Assembly: GCA_013365365.1 (NCBI GenBank)
Contig: JABVXU010000052.1
Coordinates: forward strand, 1 to 64,000
Source: Cruorifilaria tuberocauda
Taxonomy: Eukaryota; Nematoda; Chromadorea; Rhabditida; Onchocercidae
Reading direction: 5' to 3'
Length of the DNA: 64,000 bases
Shown: piece after piece, positions 11,801 to 27,594 of the stretch
Layout of the letters: every line of letters starts with the position of its first letter
Position numbering within the stretch: position 1 is the first letter of the stretch
Notes under the pieces: generated by a model
Databases searched by the model: none
The model's input: the letters and a program-made list of their open reading frames with translations, nothing else
Told to the model about the DNA's origin: nothing
Program-made: the position numbers and the translations under genes

Positions 11801-13783
11801 AAAACATGAAAAAATTGCCTCATTACGCTCTTCTTCCCATTTCTGCAAACAATCTGAATGCATTTTTTCTTTTGCAGCCAATGAACTTCGTAAACTTCTG
11901 TTTTCCTGAAATAGTATTCAGAGCCTGACCAAAAAGTTCGCTCTTGTTTCACAGCCACAATTTATCACCACTTAGATAAAAAACAGCGAACATCTTTTAG
12001 AGTTGTATTTCCGAGTATAATATAATAATGACTAATACTAATCCTACCAAAGGCAAAAAAAGAATAAATTATCTCGATCCCAGCTAGAAAAGAAAAATTG
12101 TTCATGATCTAAGTAAATATTTTGATGGTGAGGAAATAATGTTAACATACCGCTTGTTCCGATGATAATAAATCACGTAACGTATCCAGCTCTTTTAAAT
12201 AACCCTGAAAAATAAGCAAAACAAGAATGTGGCATAGGTAAAGTATAAGTATATTAGTTTCTGGTCTTATATTTCTTGTATTTCTGTTAGAATGTCATAA
12301 AAAATTGTAAGGTCTATCCATCACAAACAAATTAATGCTTACTTTGTATTTCACAATTCTTTCAACAAGATGCGATATTAGGGCTTTATCAGTCACTCTT
12401 TGAAGAGGTAAAGAAAGAACCGTAACCCATTTGAAGCCCATTTTTCCGACTAAGTCAAACCTGCAAGAAGAAGACAATAAATTTCGTCAAATTTATCAAG
12501 TGCAGCTTCTAGTTTTGCAATTTACAAGCAAGTCAGATTTTCGTTTATATTCAGCCTGATAAGAATCTTTTCAACTTCCTGAAGTACTTTGATTTCACTC
12601 ATTCATTATTTTACTTTTCTATATTTATAATCTATAAACATGACTTTTACTTCACTGGTTCAATGTTTCCTTTATTATACCGATTCTTTAATATTGTAAT
12701 ACAACTGTCATCATCAATTTCATACTCATCGAAATAATTATCACTGTAAATATCTGGCGTCTAATCAATTACATCACTGTAAGAGCATTACTAGCGAAAT
12801 GTCTTTCCGTCGTGAACAACTTGCCGAAATTAAGAAAGACATACCTGAACAAATTATTATCATCGTAAAGACCTCCCCGAAGATGAGATCCACAGGTACT
12901 ATCCAAGCAAGTAACAAAATCGACTATTTTCTTAGGAAATGCATCGAATTCGGCATCTAATTCCTGTTCTCGTTTTAATAATTCATATTCCGATCGCCGA
13001 AGTGACAGTGTATATACGAATAAAGGATCATCATCTCGAGATATACAAAATATAAATTCCTGCAAAAAGTAAACAACTGCAAACAACTTTTATGAACCCT
13101 CATTGAAGTATATAAAAAAACTGCTAAGACGATTAATAAGCATATTAATAGCATCAACCGGCTTCTTTAACTTGAAATAACTGGAAAAAGAGGTATTTCC
13201 AACTCGATTAAATTAAATTAAATGAATTAATTAGCAACAATAAGTGTTTGGCTCCTGGATTTTTGATCTAGAAGGGCCATCACAAGAATCTTGAAAATCT
13301 CAACCTTTTCTGCTCGATTATGTCGTTCATCTATTTTCAAATTCAAGATTATGCAACTGAAAGAAAAAGAATTTGAAGGATTAAAAAAATGTTGAAGTAA
13401 TCAGTCTTCCAGGAAATTTAAGCACATATTTTAATATTTGCGATTTTTTGACATATTCCCTCTGTAAAAGAAGGTTCGTATACTCACTCCCATATCGATT
13501 AAATCCAGCAGTGACGCTAGTTAAAAATTGAAACTTATATGCATATTCCCTATATTATCGATGCTAATTTTTATATGGCATCTCTTTTCACTTACATGAT
13601 TCGCGAACAAAATATATACAAAAATTTTGGTAGTAAACTGAATGCAACATCATCTCTAACATTATATAATGATATGTTTTCATACTAAGAAATTAAACAG
13701 ATATCAAACCTTTTACTAGTTGTTTGGCCGTTTGTGTCAGTACAATAAACAGCAATATTTTCGTGAAATAATGTTTGCACCAT
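8856..13783 (-). CDS. sas-6: SAS-6, centriole cartwheel protein
   Basis: Exons: 13783-13710, 13356-13305, 13059-12845, 12460-12343, 12204-12151, 11905-11819, 11577-11518, 11393-11262, 10913-10677, 10349-10215, 10030-9949, 9590-9475, then 9281 to about 9171 or 9202, and a last exon from 8935. About 491 residues precede the uncertain tail, close to C. elegans SAS-6 as I recall it. The N-terminal head carries ISRDDDP, REQELDAEFDAFPKKIV and, near residue 140, ALISHLVERI, all matching the SAS-6 head. A long coiled coil follows (about 150-415), then a Ser/Pro/Gln-rich tail beginning IQYRRSPIISPSQQQ. The protein dimerises through the coiled coil and oligomerises head to head to set ninefold centriole symmetry. 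A trans-splice acceptor (AATTGTAG) lies 11 bases before the ATG. One intron has a GC donor at 11818-11817. The last splice junction is unresolved. Confidence 0.9.
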
Positions 13784-14284
13784 TCCAATTTTTCTACAAT
13801 TTTATTTCATAAAATACATAATTTCATGAGGAACAGTAGCTAATTCAATAGTGCGAACACATTACAATGATGATTATGTCGAATTGTAGCAAAATTTTAG
13901 ATGTTACATAACCAATAAAGGTGCAATGTGTTGAAATTAAAAACAGTATTCAATACACGACAATTTTCATAACTTTGTATAGATCATAATAAAAGATATT
14001 ATCAAAGAATTTGCTTCGTGTATTATTCATTAATGTCGTGAAAAAAATCATGATGATTTATAGGAAAGTTTAGACATCAAGAAAAATCAACATTAAAAAC
14101 ATTCTTGATATATGCATTCTTTTATAGTAATCGATACATCGTATGTATAATAAAGAAGAACAAGGTTTAGACGAAAGTTTAGGTTTCTAAGGAAAACCCA
14201 ATAATTTTCTTTTTAACCCTGAAACCAAATTTTCGATTTACTGCGGTTGAAAAATCCAGAAAGTATATTAACAAAAAACGATAA
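13784..14284. other. Spacer between ALG13 and SAS-6
   Basis: An AT-rich spacer of 501 bases separates the ALG13 stop from the SAS-6 start. It contains the acceptor used just upstream of the SAS-6 ATG and no exon that I can support. Its length is compatible with a filarial operon spacer or with separate promoters. Confidence 0.5.
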
Positions 14285-14782
14285 TTATACATTATCAACT
14301 CCTATATGTCGAAGAATGATACTTGCTAAAGTTGAATAATCAGGCCCTGCAAATTGTTTACGTTTGAATATCTCGGTAGATCTGATAATTTTTGCCAAAT
14401 TGTTTGGTTTAGTGCAGAAAATATGACCCAATTCATATAAACGTTCGGCAAGTTCCCACTGATGATTATCCATTAACTCTTCATTGACTACTACCACAAA
14501 CGGTTTCTTACATCGTAGCACTTCAAGACACGTTCCAGCGCCAGCATGTCCAATGATCAAATCTGCTGCTGTGATATCTTGCAAAATATCATCTTTATAG
14601 CTATAGTAGTCGATATTTATACCACAATGCTTAACTTTCTCGAGTTCTACTTCGCTTTTCCCCATTTGTATGAGTAAGTCAGTAACACCTATTTTATTCA
14701 ATGATTCCAAACATTTTCGTTCAGTTACCGCACGTATTAGTGCATCGAATTCTGTACTTCCAACTGTAACAAAACAACGCAT
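14285..14782 (-). CDS. ALG13: ALG13, catalytic subunit of UDP-GlcNAc transferase
   Basis: A single exon codes for 165 residues, the size of the short ALG13 form. With membrane partner ALG14 the family adds the second GlcNAc to dolichol-PP-GlcNAc on the cytosolic face of the ER, an early step of N-glycosylation. The sequence opens with CFVTVGSTEFDALI and carries the glycosyltransferase-28 C-terminal signature GHAGAGTCLEVL near residues 98-109, then KPFVVVVNEELMDNHQWELA. The sugar-nucleotide-binding Gly-rich loop and the NHQ motif are intact. There is no membrane segment, as expected. The start lies 47 bases after the stop of the upstream gene on the same strand; no AG acceptor lies directly before the ATG, the nearest good one being about 30 bases away. 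The gene is intronless, unlike its neighbours. Confidence 0.93.
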   Translation of the reverse strand: MRCFVTVGSTEFDALIRAVTERKCLESLNKIGVTDLLIQMGKSEVELEKVKHCGINIDYYSYKDDILQDITAADLIIGHAGAGTCLEVLRCKKPFVVVVNEELMDNHQWELAERLYELGHIFCTKPNNLAKIIRSTEIFKRKQFAGPDYSTLASIILRHIGVDNV

Positions 14783-14829
14783 TTTCAGCGGAAAAAAAAT
14801 CGGATCGGATAGCTTCAGTTAACGCAGAC

Positions 14830-15619
14830 CTAATGCTTTACTAAACCCATATAATAATAAGCACTTCGTCGAAGCCAACTATCACGTTTTTCTTGTTTTA
14901 AACGCTCCCGAATAATAGCCAAACGAAATTGTATCGCTTCTTCTTCAAATGATTCTTTAATTTCTGCTAGCTTTTCTGCTTCCGTTGCTTCGGAAAACAC
15001 GCGATCAGTAGGATCCTTGCAAACTTCACAACGTGCCGATATCCGACGAACAGCCGAATCTACGTCTCCCCACGTTTTTACGAAATCATGAGGATTGGTC
15101 ATCAAAAGTGCTGCTATGCCGGTTAATTTGTCGGGAAGGACTTTCTGAAATTCAACCCACCTATTAAGTAATTTAAAAAAAGTACCAAACATGAAAAGTG
15201 CATGATTAATAATGCAACTATCCAATTCCATAAGCTCTTTATTTTCCGCTGAAAAAGGTATGATGGAACTTGATTAAATAATTGGCAACAAAGATTATGC
15301 TAAATTTAAGTTTTGAAAAAGAAAATAGATTGTATAAGGTACAGAATAATCGTATTTTTCATGTTTCACAATGTGAACTATGCATTTTATTTTTGAATAA
15401 GTGAACGGAAGTAAGAAAAAGAACAGGAATAAGGAAATGATTTAAAGATAATTTCAAGCATGGATTGGATTGGTAAATTAAAGGAGGAAAAATTTCCATC
15501 AAACTCACTAGCCAATTAAACAATAAAATGCTCGAATAAAAACAATCGAAAGCAACACCTGTCGACACCCATTTCTTAACCAATAAGAATGCAAGGAATA
15601 GTGCTTCACGAATTTGCAT
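14830..15619 (-). CDS. Unidentified 159-residue protein upstream of ALG13
   Basis: Exons 15619-15559 and 15248-14830 join in phase 1 through GT-AG sites to give 159 residues. The ATG comes 6 bases after a good acceptor (CTTCTTCACAG), suggesting trans-splicing. The first 75 residues contain three moderately hydrophobic or amphipathic segments (EALFLAFLLVKKW, CIINHALFMFGTFFKLL, LTGIAALLM), followed by a charged helical region (about 100-140, with a likely coiled coil, IRERLKQEKRDSW) and a tail SWLRRSAYYYMGLVKH. Base composition and codon use match neighbouring real genes. It may be a membrane-associated or organellar protein, but I cannot assign a family. It is the first gene of a possible operon with ALG13. 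Confidence 0.72.
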
Positions 15620-18600
15620 ATTCCTGTGAAGAAGTGGGAAATTCAAATTTGTTAATTTTTTTGAAAATTGATTTCTTCAATTCGAATCAAAATTAGGTAT
15701 GAGATACGATGTAACTATGGAATATCTTTGCTAATCTTTATTAAATATATCTATTCTGTACTACAACTATATATTCAATATTGGTGGACCAAAGTACTCG
15801 AATTTTTATGCATTATGAATTCACTTTTTGGCACTTAACAGAGGAATAGATAGCGATGTGTCGAACTTACAAGTATAAGTGCCATATTATGTGATCTATG
15901 TGACATTTGTAAATTTAAACGCCCTATGACTCAAAAATGCTGGTTAAGACGTAAAATAATCTTGCTAGGTACATTTTTGGACATAGGCATTACTTTTTTC
16001 TTCAAGGTAGAAAATAACCCTCAAGTATACGATTTTAGCTAATTATGAAATTTCTGAAGATTTTATTGAACGTCTTTCAAAAAGATAAAGAAAATAGAAT
16101 GCATAAGAAACTAATTATCATTACAAATCAATTTCAGTCCTTAAACAAAATCACATTATGTATCAAATGATAACATTATTGGATCATTTTTGCTAGAAAC
16201 AATTATTTAAAAAACATTTTAAAAAAGCTTTAAAAAAATTGCATTAAAAAAAGAAATACAAATAATATACAAAAGTACACGTTTTTTTGAATACGTGAAC
16301 TCATGTTATGGAATCAGATTAAAGTGGCTACATCACTTATCCTGGCTCTTCAGAATAACAGGTCTTTTGTACATCATTTTCCGGAAGATGTTACATTTCT
16401 TTCCATGTATTATCTCATATCGAAGGTGTAAGATACGACATTGGATGGATTTGATTTTTCTTTTGATCAACTTTGTTTTATATCATTTGCTGATGAATAG
16501 AATATTTTTTATTTGATAATAACATTATTGTGGCGTTCCTGGTTAACAATGATTGATAATAACTCATATCATATTAAATATGAAACTTCTATTCGATGTA
16601 TTATTAAAACTGTCATGAAGTTCTTTCTGTCCAAGAGAGCTTACAGCATAAAAATGCTTCGAAAGATCAGAATTAAGGTCTTTCAACATTAAAAAGGCGT
16701 AAAATTTCTGCATCCTTCCATGCAAGTTTTGTATGGCCTCAGGACATCAAGAACTTTGTAATTCTCGGAGATTAAGGAATTTTAGTAAAATCCTTCATGA
16801 TACTAGTAATCGGTAATGAATGACTGACAGCTCACCTACGGCAAGTAAATATCGCAGTAAATGAATTTGAATTTTTATTTCGAATTAAAATCAACTGAAA
16901 GATATGCTATTCTCTACTGTTGCTCAAGCTTATTCGACAACATAACCGTATCACATATAATGAAATAATTTCGTTAATTAAGATTGCCGGCACTCGTACA
17001 ACAATAGAATTAAATTTGAACAAGCATTTTTGAATTTCAAAAAGAAATCGAATGATGCAATAATTAAAGCAGGCAATATACGCTAAAAAACAAGTGTCAC
17101 AGAAATGTCTTCCTCATTCTACTGATGCATTTTTGATTTCATAGGAAATTATTGTTCAATTGTTGAACAAACTGTTTCAGAAAGCAATCTTTCAGCTTTT
17201 ACATATTGTTTTCCTTATCTCTGATTTTATCTTTCCTTCATTTCTCTTGAAAAACTCTAATTTTCATAAGTTGTTATGACATGATCATCAATATTTATTG
17301 AATGCAATATTTAAATTCACTTTATCAGATTAAGAGTATTTATCAAGAATATTTACTCGTTACTGAAGGCAATCTTCCATCTATCATTGTGCTGCAATTC
17401 CTTGGTGTTATTGCGAAAACCTGATAACATCATGAGGCAGAGTTTCTGACAAAAAAAAAATCAAAAAACTTAGTTTGAGAAAGATTTATCAAATTAAATA
17501 TTTTGAAGTAGGTAGTCATACAACATAAATAATGCTAAAGGGTTAATTCATTACAATTCAAATGGACATTGTTTTATTTGTGTGTCGCTATTAATCAACT
17601 GTTATCTTTCTTTCTATCGATTTTTCTTATCAGTTAAACAGTAACAGAGCTGAGCTTCTGTAAATAAATACTGTCATAGCAAGGGGTCTAACCTAAACTT
17701 TTTTATTCTGCTCTTCCACCTGCATAATAGACATGAAAGCGAGATATAATAACTTTGTCATATATGAAGTCAGTTGTATTAAAATTCTAAAACGTTCTTT
17801 ATCTTGAAACAAAGCACATTTTTATTCTAAAAGAATTATATTGCGACTTCTAGCGACGATGCGTTCTTGTGTTCAGTATTCAGCATCTGATGACACTTAT
17901 ATTTTACCAATTGTCCAAGCCAAAGTTTGGATTACAATGAGTTTGGAATATAGTACCTTAAATCGCATTAACTCATTTAGTTAGCATTAAGAGAAATTGT
18001 AATTTAAAACGAATTTGAATAATTAGCAATATGCAATCCAGCGACTATTTGAATATAGGTGAAATATTCTTCCGCATTTAGGTAGCCATGGCTAGAAGTC
18101 TGATTCTCACTAATTTATCGATCTCAGTTTTAAAACATACGGAAGTGCAACGAATTTACTATCAAGTATTATTATACAGGAAGAATAGCTCATAAATTCG
18201 AGAAAAATCGAGATTTAATACATGAAAGCTTCTTCAGTGTTCTATTAAACATTGAAAAAAGTGATGGAACTCTCAATAATGATCATTAACGATTAAAATT
18301 ACGCTTTTTTATGCCAACGGTGAAATCGAATACAGCTTCAGCACGTTGTTCAAACGATAAACGTCCTTTTGCTTTATTTTTCGCAGAATCAAACGGAAAA
18401 GAACAGATCGAGAGGGATGTACAATGTTGTTAATACTAATAAAGAAAAAGCGTCGGTTATCCAATTATTTATTTTCTCAAATTATAGTAAATCAACTATT
18501 TCCTTTGTTTTTATGCATTTTTCCTATAAATATTTTGTTCTGAAATCAATTTTTTTTCGAAATCTCTGCAACTCAAAATTTAGAAATCAATGTTTTTAAT

Positions 18601-19484
18601 TTGAGGGATTTAAATTTCAAAATTGTGTACGTTTTTCCTGTGACTCATAAGTCTATTATTAATATTATTATCAGTGAAGTTCGATTGTTAATCAATTGCA
18701 GGGAAATTCGAAACCATTGATAATGGCAACTCGAATATTCCAAAGAAAAATACAACATCAAGGTAAACATAACTGTAATAGTCTTACTTTACGCTTTTAA
18801 TTGGTAATAGTATAATAATGGTATTATATGCACAATCATTATCTATCGCTATTGCCTTTGCTAAATATGTCATAGGAATTTCCCCAATATGTATTATTAA
18901 AGTTCTTACATACGCATTATCATGACACCGGTAGCATTAATTCGATAGCATTAAAGGTATCGTCCCATATAACTGAGATAATTTAACCTTGAGAATTATT
19001 ACACACAAGAATATAACTTCTGAAGACTAAACTATGCATTTTCCAGATAAACAAGGGCCATACAACTGACCATATTAAGGAAATATTCTCATTTACTTCA
19101 CTAGCAACATAAATATACGTTAAGGATTTTTTCGTACTTCTACAATGTCCACATTTGACGAATGGATGTTACAAAGCCCAATAAATTACGGAGAATACAA
19201 CAGCATAATTAAGCATGCGTTTATTAAATTATGGAAAGCAAAAGAAAAACGAATAATGGAATAGATAAACAAAAGAGATAGGAACAATGGACCAGATAAA
19301 AAGAATTAGATCGATGATAATAAAATCAATTTCTGCAATAACTTATTCAATTCATGCAACAACATTTTTCCAACAATACCAACATTAACCGTGAACATCA
19401 CTGAAAAGTTGAAAGCAATGTTGGTCTAAAAAGCTCGTTACTTAGCAACCTCAAAAATTGATTAAGACGTGAAATAAATAAGAT
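15620..19484. other. Gene-poor interval
   Basis: I can support no complete gene here. The left end should contain the promoter of the gene starting at 15619 and the right end the 3' UTR of AsnRS. Short frames at 16295-16516 (+), about 16570-16720 (-) and 18286-18440 (both strands) were checked: none shows a known domain or a convincing set of splice sites. The 18286-18440 patch is less AT-rich than its surroundings and is described under findings. Confidence 0.45.
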
Positions 19485-23182
<3,698 letters not shown>

Positions 23183-23340
23183 CACGCCTGTTAACCGCCT
23201 GAAAATAACATTCTTAAATAAGGAATTATTTAAATATAACAGCATCCATTCTACTGCCCAATGGTTCGAAAAAGAATGAAACCATCTGTACCGTTCACTA
23301 TCATTTCGCATTTCAATAAGCTGTCCTCGCAAATTATACT

Positions 23341-23397
23341 CGGATCGCTCTCTCTCCCTCTCTCTTTTCCTCTTTCTTTCCCTTTCTCCCCGAGAAC
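23341..23397. repeat. CT-rich low-complexity tract upstream of AsnRS
   Basis: A run of CTCTCT/CCCTCT/TTTCCC units lies about 160 bases 5' of the AsnRS start codon. On the coding strand it reads as GA-rich sequence. It may be part of the promoter region, but no specific factor site can be named. Confidence 0.6.
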
Positions 23398-25288
23398 CTT
23401 ACGTTACCAGCAGTGAGGACGACTTATTTTGCATCGACCACTGTACATACACACATACATATACATATGTAAATGTATGCGTACGATCTTTCGCACTCTT
23501 CAACAGCTAGACGTACCTACCACAAACATACGCGTACTATCTACCGCACAACAACGTCAACATGCAGAACAAAATAAACACTTATCCTACAAATAACTTT
23601 TATAAACCAAGTCAAAGTATCTCAATGCTATCAAAAATGACTTCTAATGGTAACAAACCAGGCGGCATGATATTCAGGTTGTAATCTCTTCATATAACAT
23701 TACTATCTCGAAATAAAGTATACAGAGGAAGAGTATAACCATTTTGTTCAAGAAAAAAAAGTTGAGCGTAAGTATAAAGAGCGGAAGAAAATTGTGAATC
23801 TAGGTCATCTTGCATGCGAAAATTTGCTCAAACCAACGAATACTTGCCCTTCCGGTACTTTTCATTTTCTGACCCAATTTTTTCCTCCATAATGATATAT
23901 CATCAAATTCCTTCTATCATATCATCCAACCAAAAATTTCATCGGAAAAAAATGACTGACTAAATTGATCTTTCCCCTTTCTCTGTCACAGCACTTTGCT
24001 TCTAGTTATATTTGAGTAGACGTGACGAGCGGAGGGTGATAACATCAACTGTAAACAATGTTATCAATTCATTTGTGAAATATATGAAATGACATTGCAG
24101 TCATTTATATCGTCTCTCAACTTTCCTTCAAGCATTACTGAAAGGAAATTTAAGTTTAATAGCGTTAATTAAATTTTGTAAAATAGTACGAAATTAATAG
24201 TATTTATTTCATTGATACGATATGTTTTATTTGTGTTGAAAACGATTGTCTAGTTCACGTTATCTCACTATATTTGAATTTAAAGTAAAAAATCTTATTG
24301 TGTATGTTTAAATACTCAAATCCTGAAATCTCTTTCCGCTTTAAGCATGATAACAATATCCGATACTACTTCGTCCTATAAAACTATCGGGAGTTTTGCA
24401 TTGGATTATAACTCATTCCCGAAATCAATGCTTAAATAGGTAATGCTGATTATGTTATCAAAAATTAAACATAATTACACATTAATCCGTGTATAATTTG
24501 CACATTAATTTCAGACAATCGGCGTTTGTGATATATTACATAATATCTAGTAACTTATTTTTGGTTATCAATATTTTGATGATTTAATTATTAATATTTT
24601 GATATCGTAAAATTATGGCACCTTTCCTTAATGTATTCATTTGATAGATTCATTCTATTTGTTTGTATGCATGAATATAATACGATGGATTCTTGTATTT
24701 AACTAATAGCTTGACTGTGAATTTTGGAATTAAGGAAAAGAAAATGCATTGATATTTTTATTAAAATGATAAGAGAAAAAGCTAGATTTGCAGCACGTGT
24801 TAATGTTTGTTTAGGATTATGAAACTATTGTTAACATTTGTGTTACACTAATTTATATTTTTTTTCCTGAAAATTATTTATCATACTTTTTTCTCTTTTC
24901 TTCACAAACTGTCAGGCCATTTCATCGTCACATTTTGCGTCATCTCTCTTCCTGATTTTCCACTGAAATGAATTACTTGAATTCGATATTTGCGAGTGCT
25001 AGAAAAATTTATTAAAGTCAATTGTATAGAGAAATTAATTCGTATCGAATTTAAGCATTTACAATAATTTCAGCGCATGAATTAAGTGAATTAAAGCTTA
25101 TGCTTTGTGTTCATTTCATTATTCTTATTTTATTACGTTAATTTTGAACAGGGAAAAGTTAATTTAATATAAATGCTTATAAGGATTACCTAAATATGTC
25201 GATATCTTTTTTAGGATTTAAAAAAACATAAATTAAAATAGAACATGCAAAAATGACGAAGAAAAGGAGCGACGAATTGAGGAAAGAA

Positions 25289-25311
25289 AGAGGGAGAGAG
25301 AGAGAGAGAGA
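25289..25311. repeat. (GA)n microsatellite
   Basis: A nearly perfect GA dinucleotide run within a longer purine-rich patch (about 25258-25332), in the intergenic region between divergent genes. Confidence 0.85.
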
Positions 25312-27358
25312 TAGAAAAGGGAAGGGAAGGATAAATGATAATTACCACTTCCTGAAGCTGATGAAACGATTTTGACTACTGATATAGAAGAGTTGCAAGG
25401 GAGCGGTGCAGTTAAACACTCATTAATTAGACTTTTTCTAGCTGGAGAAGAGACGAGTGGCTCAGAGCTGTTCTATTCTTTTTTCCTTTTCTTTTCCCTC
25501 TTCCTTTGCGGTTACTATCACTTTTTCTTACTTTCTATAGAAGCATTTTTTTCCATAATTTTTTACTTTCATTTTTGTAATATACGTTATCATGTAACCC
25601 TAAAGCTTTATCCCAGTCAGTTGCTTCCAATCAGCAATATGTGCCCAAATTGATTTCATTTTTATCAATCGATCATAACTTACAGTAGCTGATGAATTTT
25701 TCTTACTTGTTCATTTTAAAATAATTGCAAAACTAAAGCAATCCATATTGTTTCTAATAAGCATTATAAAAAACAAATAATGGTATCGAAAATTTTCAGA
25801 GAACTATAGAATATTATCATTATTTTTTCAAATAACGATATAGATATGTTGATGGATTTTCTTTTTTCAATTTCAAATAATTTACACTTTAAATTAATTT
25901 CTAAAAAGTATCAAAGGAGAAGAAGAAGTAATGTGACACACTCATTCTTTCTAATAGCAAAATTTATTAGTTACAAGTATTTTCTCTTTTTTTAAATCAA
26001 TATCTAAGCGAAATGATCGTTGAATCCATGCATTTCTGTATTGAATGACTTCATCAGCGATTCCTTTTATCAGATTGTACTGATGAAAAGGCTTTTTTTT
26101 AACTTGAGAAATAACTCGAGAAACATTAGCTCATTTCAGCATTTGATTAATTCGTAGGATTATTCGCTATCAGCCAATAATTCCACCTTAAAGTTTTTTC
26201 GAAAAGCATTCTTAAAGTGCAATAAGTTGACAAGGGCTCACCCTGTTGCTGCAGTTGTACATTAAGTGTGTGTGTGTAATATATGTATATGCTAACTGAA
26301 ACATTATAATCTGTGACCTTTTCCGATTCCATCTTCGCCTGATTGCACTCATTTCCCACTGAAAATCATTTTCTGATTTAACTTATCTTAAAATAACCAT
26401 TACAACATTGTGTGTTCGCTTTGTCACTGATAAGTTAAAATTAGTTATGAATGTGAAAAATTATTGCTAGAATTGCAAAACTTCCTTGATTTGAGTTTTT
26501 TTCTACTAATGATTTCTATTAGTGATTTTTTAAACTAATGATCAATAATAGATAAATTTATTTTGCGATAATTAATGGAGAGTTTTTCTACAATTTTCAA
26601 TTCTTCTTTCTTGTCGATTTTTTGATCTGGTAATCACATCCTTTTCTTTCCTAGTGAAATTAATTCCGCACTTCAAAAACCGGTTTCCGATTTTCATATG
26701 AGAATATCATTTATTGAATAGAGCAAGAGCAGTGAAACTATGAATTCTTTAAAGACGAATAACTTTGGTTCATACATTTTGTCGAACCCAAAATGGATTT
26801 AACCCGTATATTTTACATATGGCACTGATTGGATTGATAATTTTTTTTCCGGTCATCTGTAATCGAATCTCAAGTAGTGACCTGCTTCATGAATATTAAA
26901 TTGTTTTCGTATAAAAATAAAAGGTTCTTTCTCATATTATTTTACATTATTTTGTTAAAATTTACTAATAAAAGGAAGAGTATAACTCAAGTATTTAATT
27001 AAATTTCACCAAGTTTCTCATATTTTCATAAATTATTGCTCGCGTAGAACACAGCAATAATAATTGTTTCAAAGAAATAGTTGTTGTCAGCAGCATCCGA
27101 TATAGTTCAAATGAAAATATCCTTACTAAATTGAATATTTCGATTATCCGAACTAATTCATTTCCAGTTTTCATTACAAACAATATCCAGTTCAATCTAA
27201 TGTTATATTTCGATTTAAATATTAAATTAATAAGAATTCTGTAATAAAATTTCAATCTTTCCATCTTTTTTTTGATGCAGAGATAATGTTCATTTCTATG
27301 AAATAATTAATTGAATTTCATTAAATTCTAATATTTATCAATTTTTATTTATACACTT

Positions 27359-27424
27359 ACTGTTATTATTACTATTATTATAGTTATTAGTTATTGTTAT
27401 TGTTATTATTATTATGATTATTAC
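27359..27424. repeat. TTA/TTG trinucleotide-like repeat
   Basis: Imperfect repeats of TTA, with TTG and CTA variants, sit about 170 bases upstream of the first recognised exon of the ELM2-SANT gene. Confidence 0.7.
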
Positions 27425-27594
27425 AATCATTGAGTTTCAGGTCTATAATCAGTATACATTCCATTTTATAACATATTTTTTAAAGTATACTTGATTTTTA
27501 AACCCATTTTTTATTTCTTGATAAACTTCACATACTTCGATATTCATTTCCATTTTATAGCAAATATTAGCTGCTTGTATTATATGATTTTTAG

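Larger units (their letters stand above)
23183..27594. other. Divergent intergenic region between AsnRS and the ELM2-SANT gene
   Basis: The first 400 bases hold CT-rich sequence and GC-richer stretches suited to the AsnRS promoter. Further right are a (GA)n repeat near 25300 and a TTA/TTG-rich repeat at 27359-27424. An upstream first exon of the ELM2-SANT gene may lie here. Frames near 25372-25500 (+) and 26230-26360 (-) are somewhat better than background but lack a clear link to any gene. Confidence 0.45.

Noticed and set aside
11558..11909. Long frames on both strands at 11558-11909
   Set aside because: They read through a SAS-6 intron; only 11905-11819 and 11577-11518 fit the coiled-coil protein.
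13480..13530. Possible first exon of SAS-6 ending at a GTGAGT donor (SLLDLIDMG)
   Set aside because: Its phase does not match the exon at 13356, whereas the exon 13783-13710 fits exactly and gives a typical SAS-6 N-terminus.
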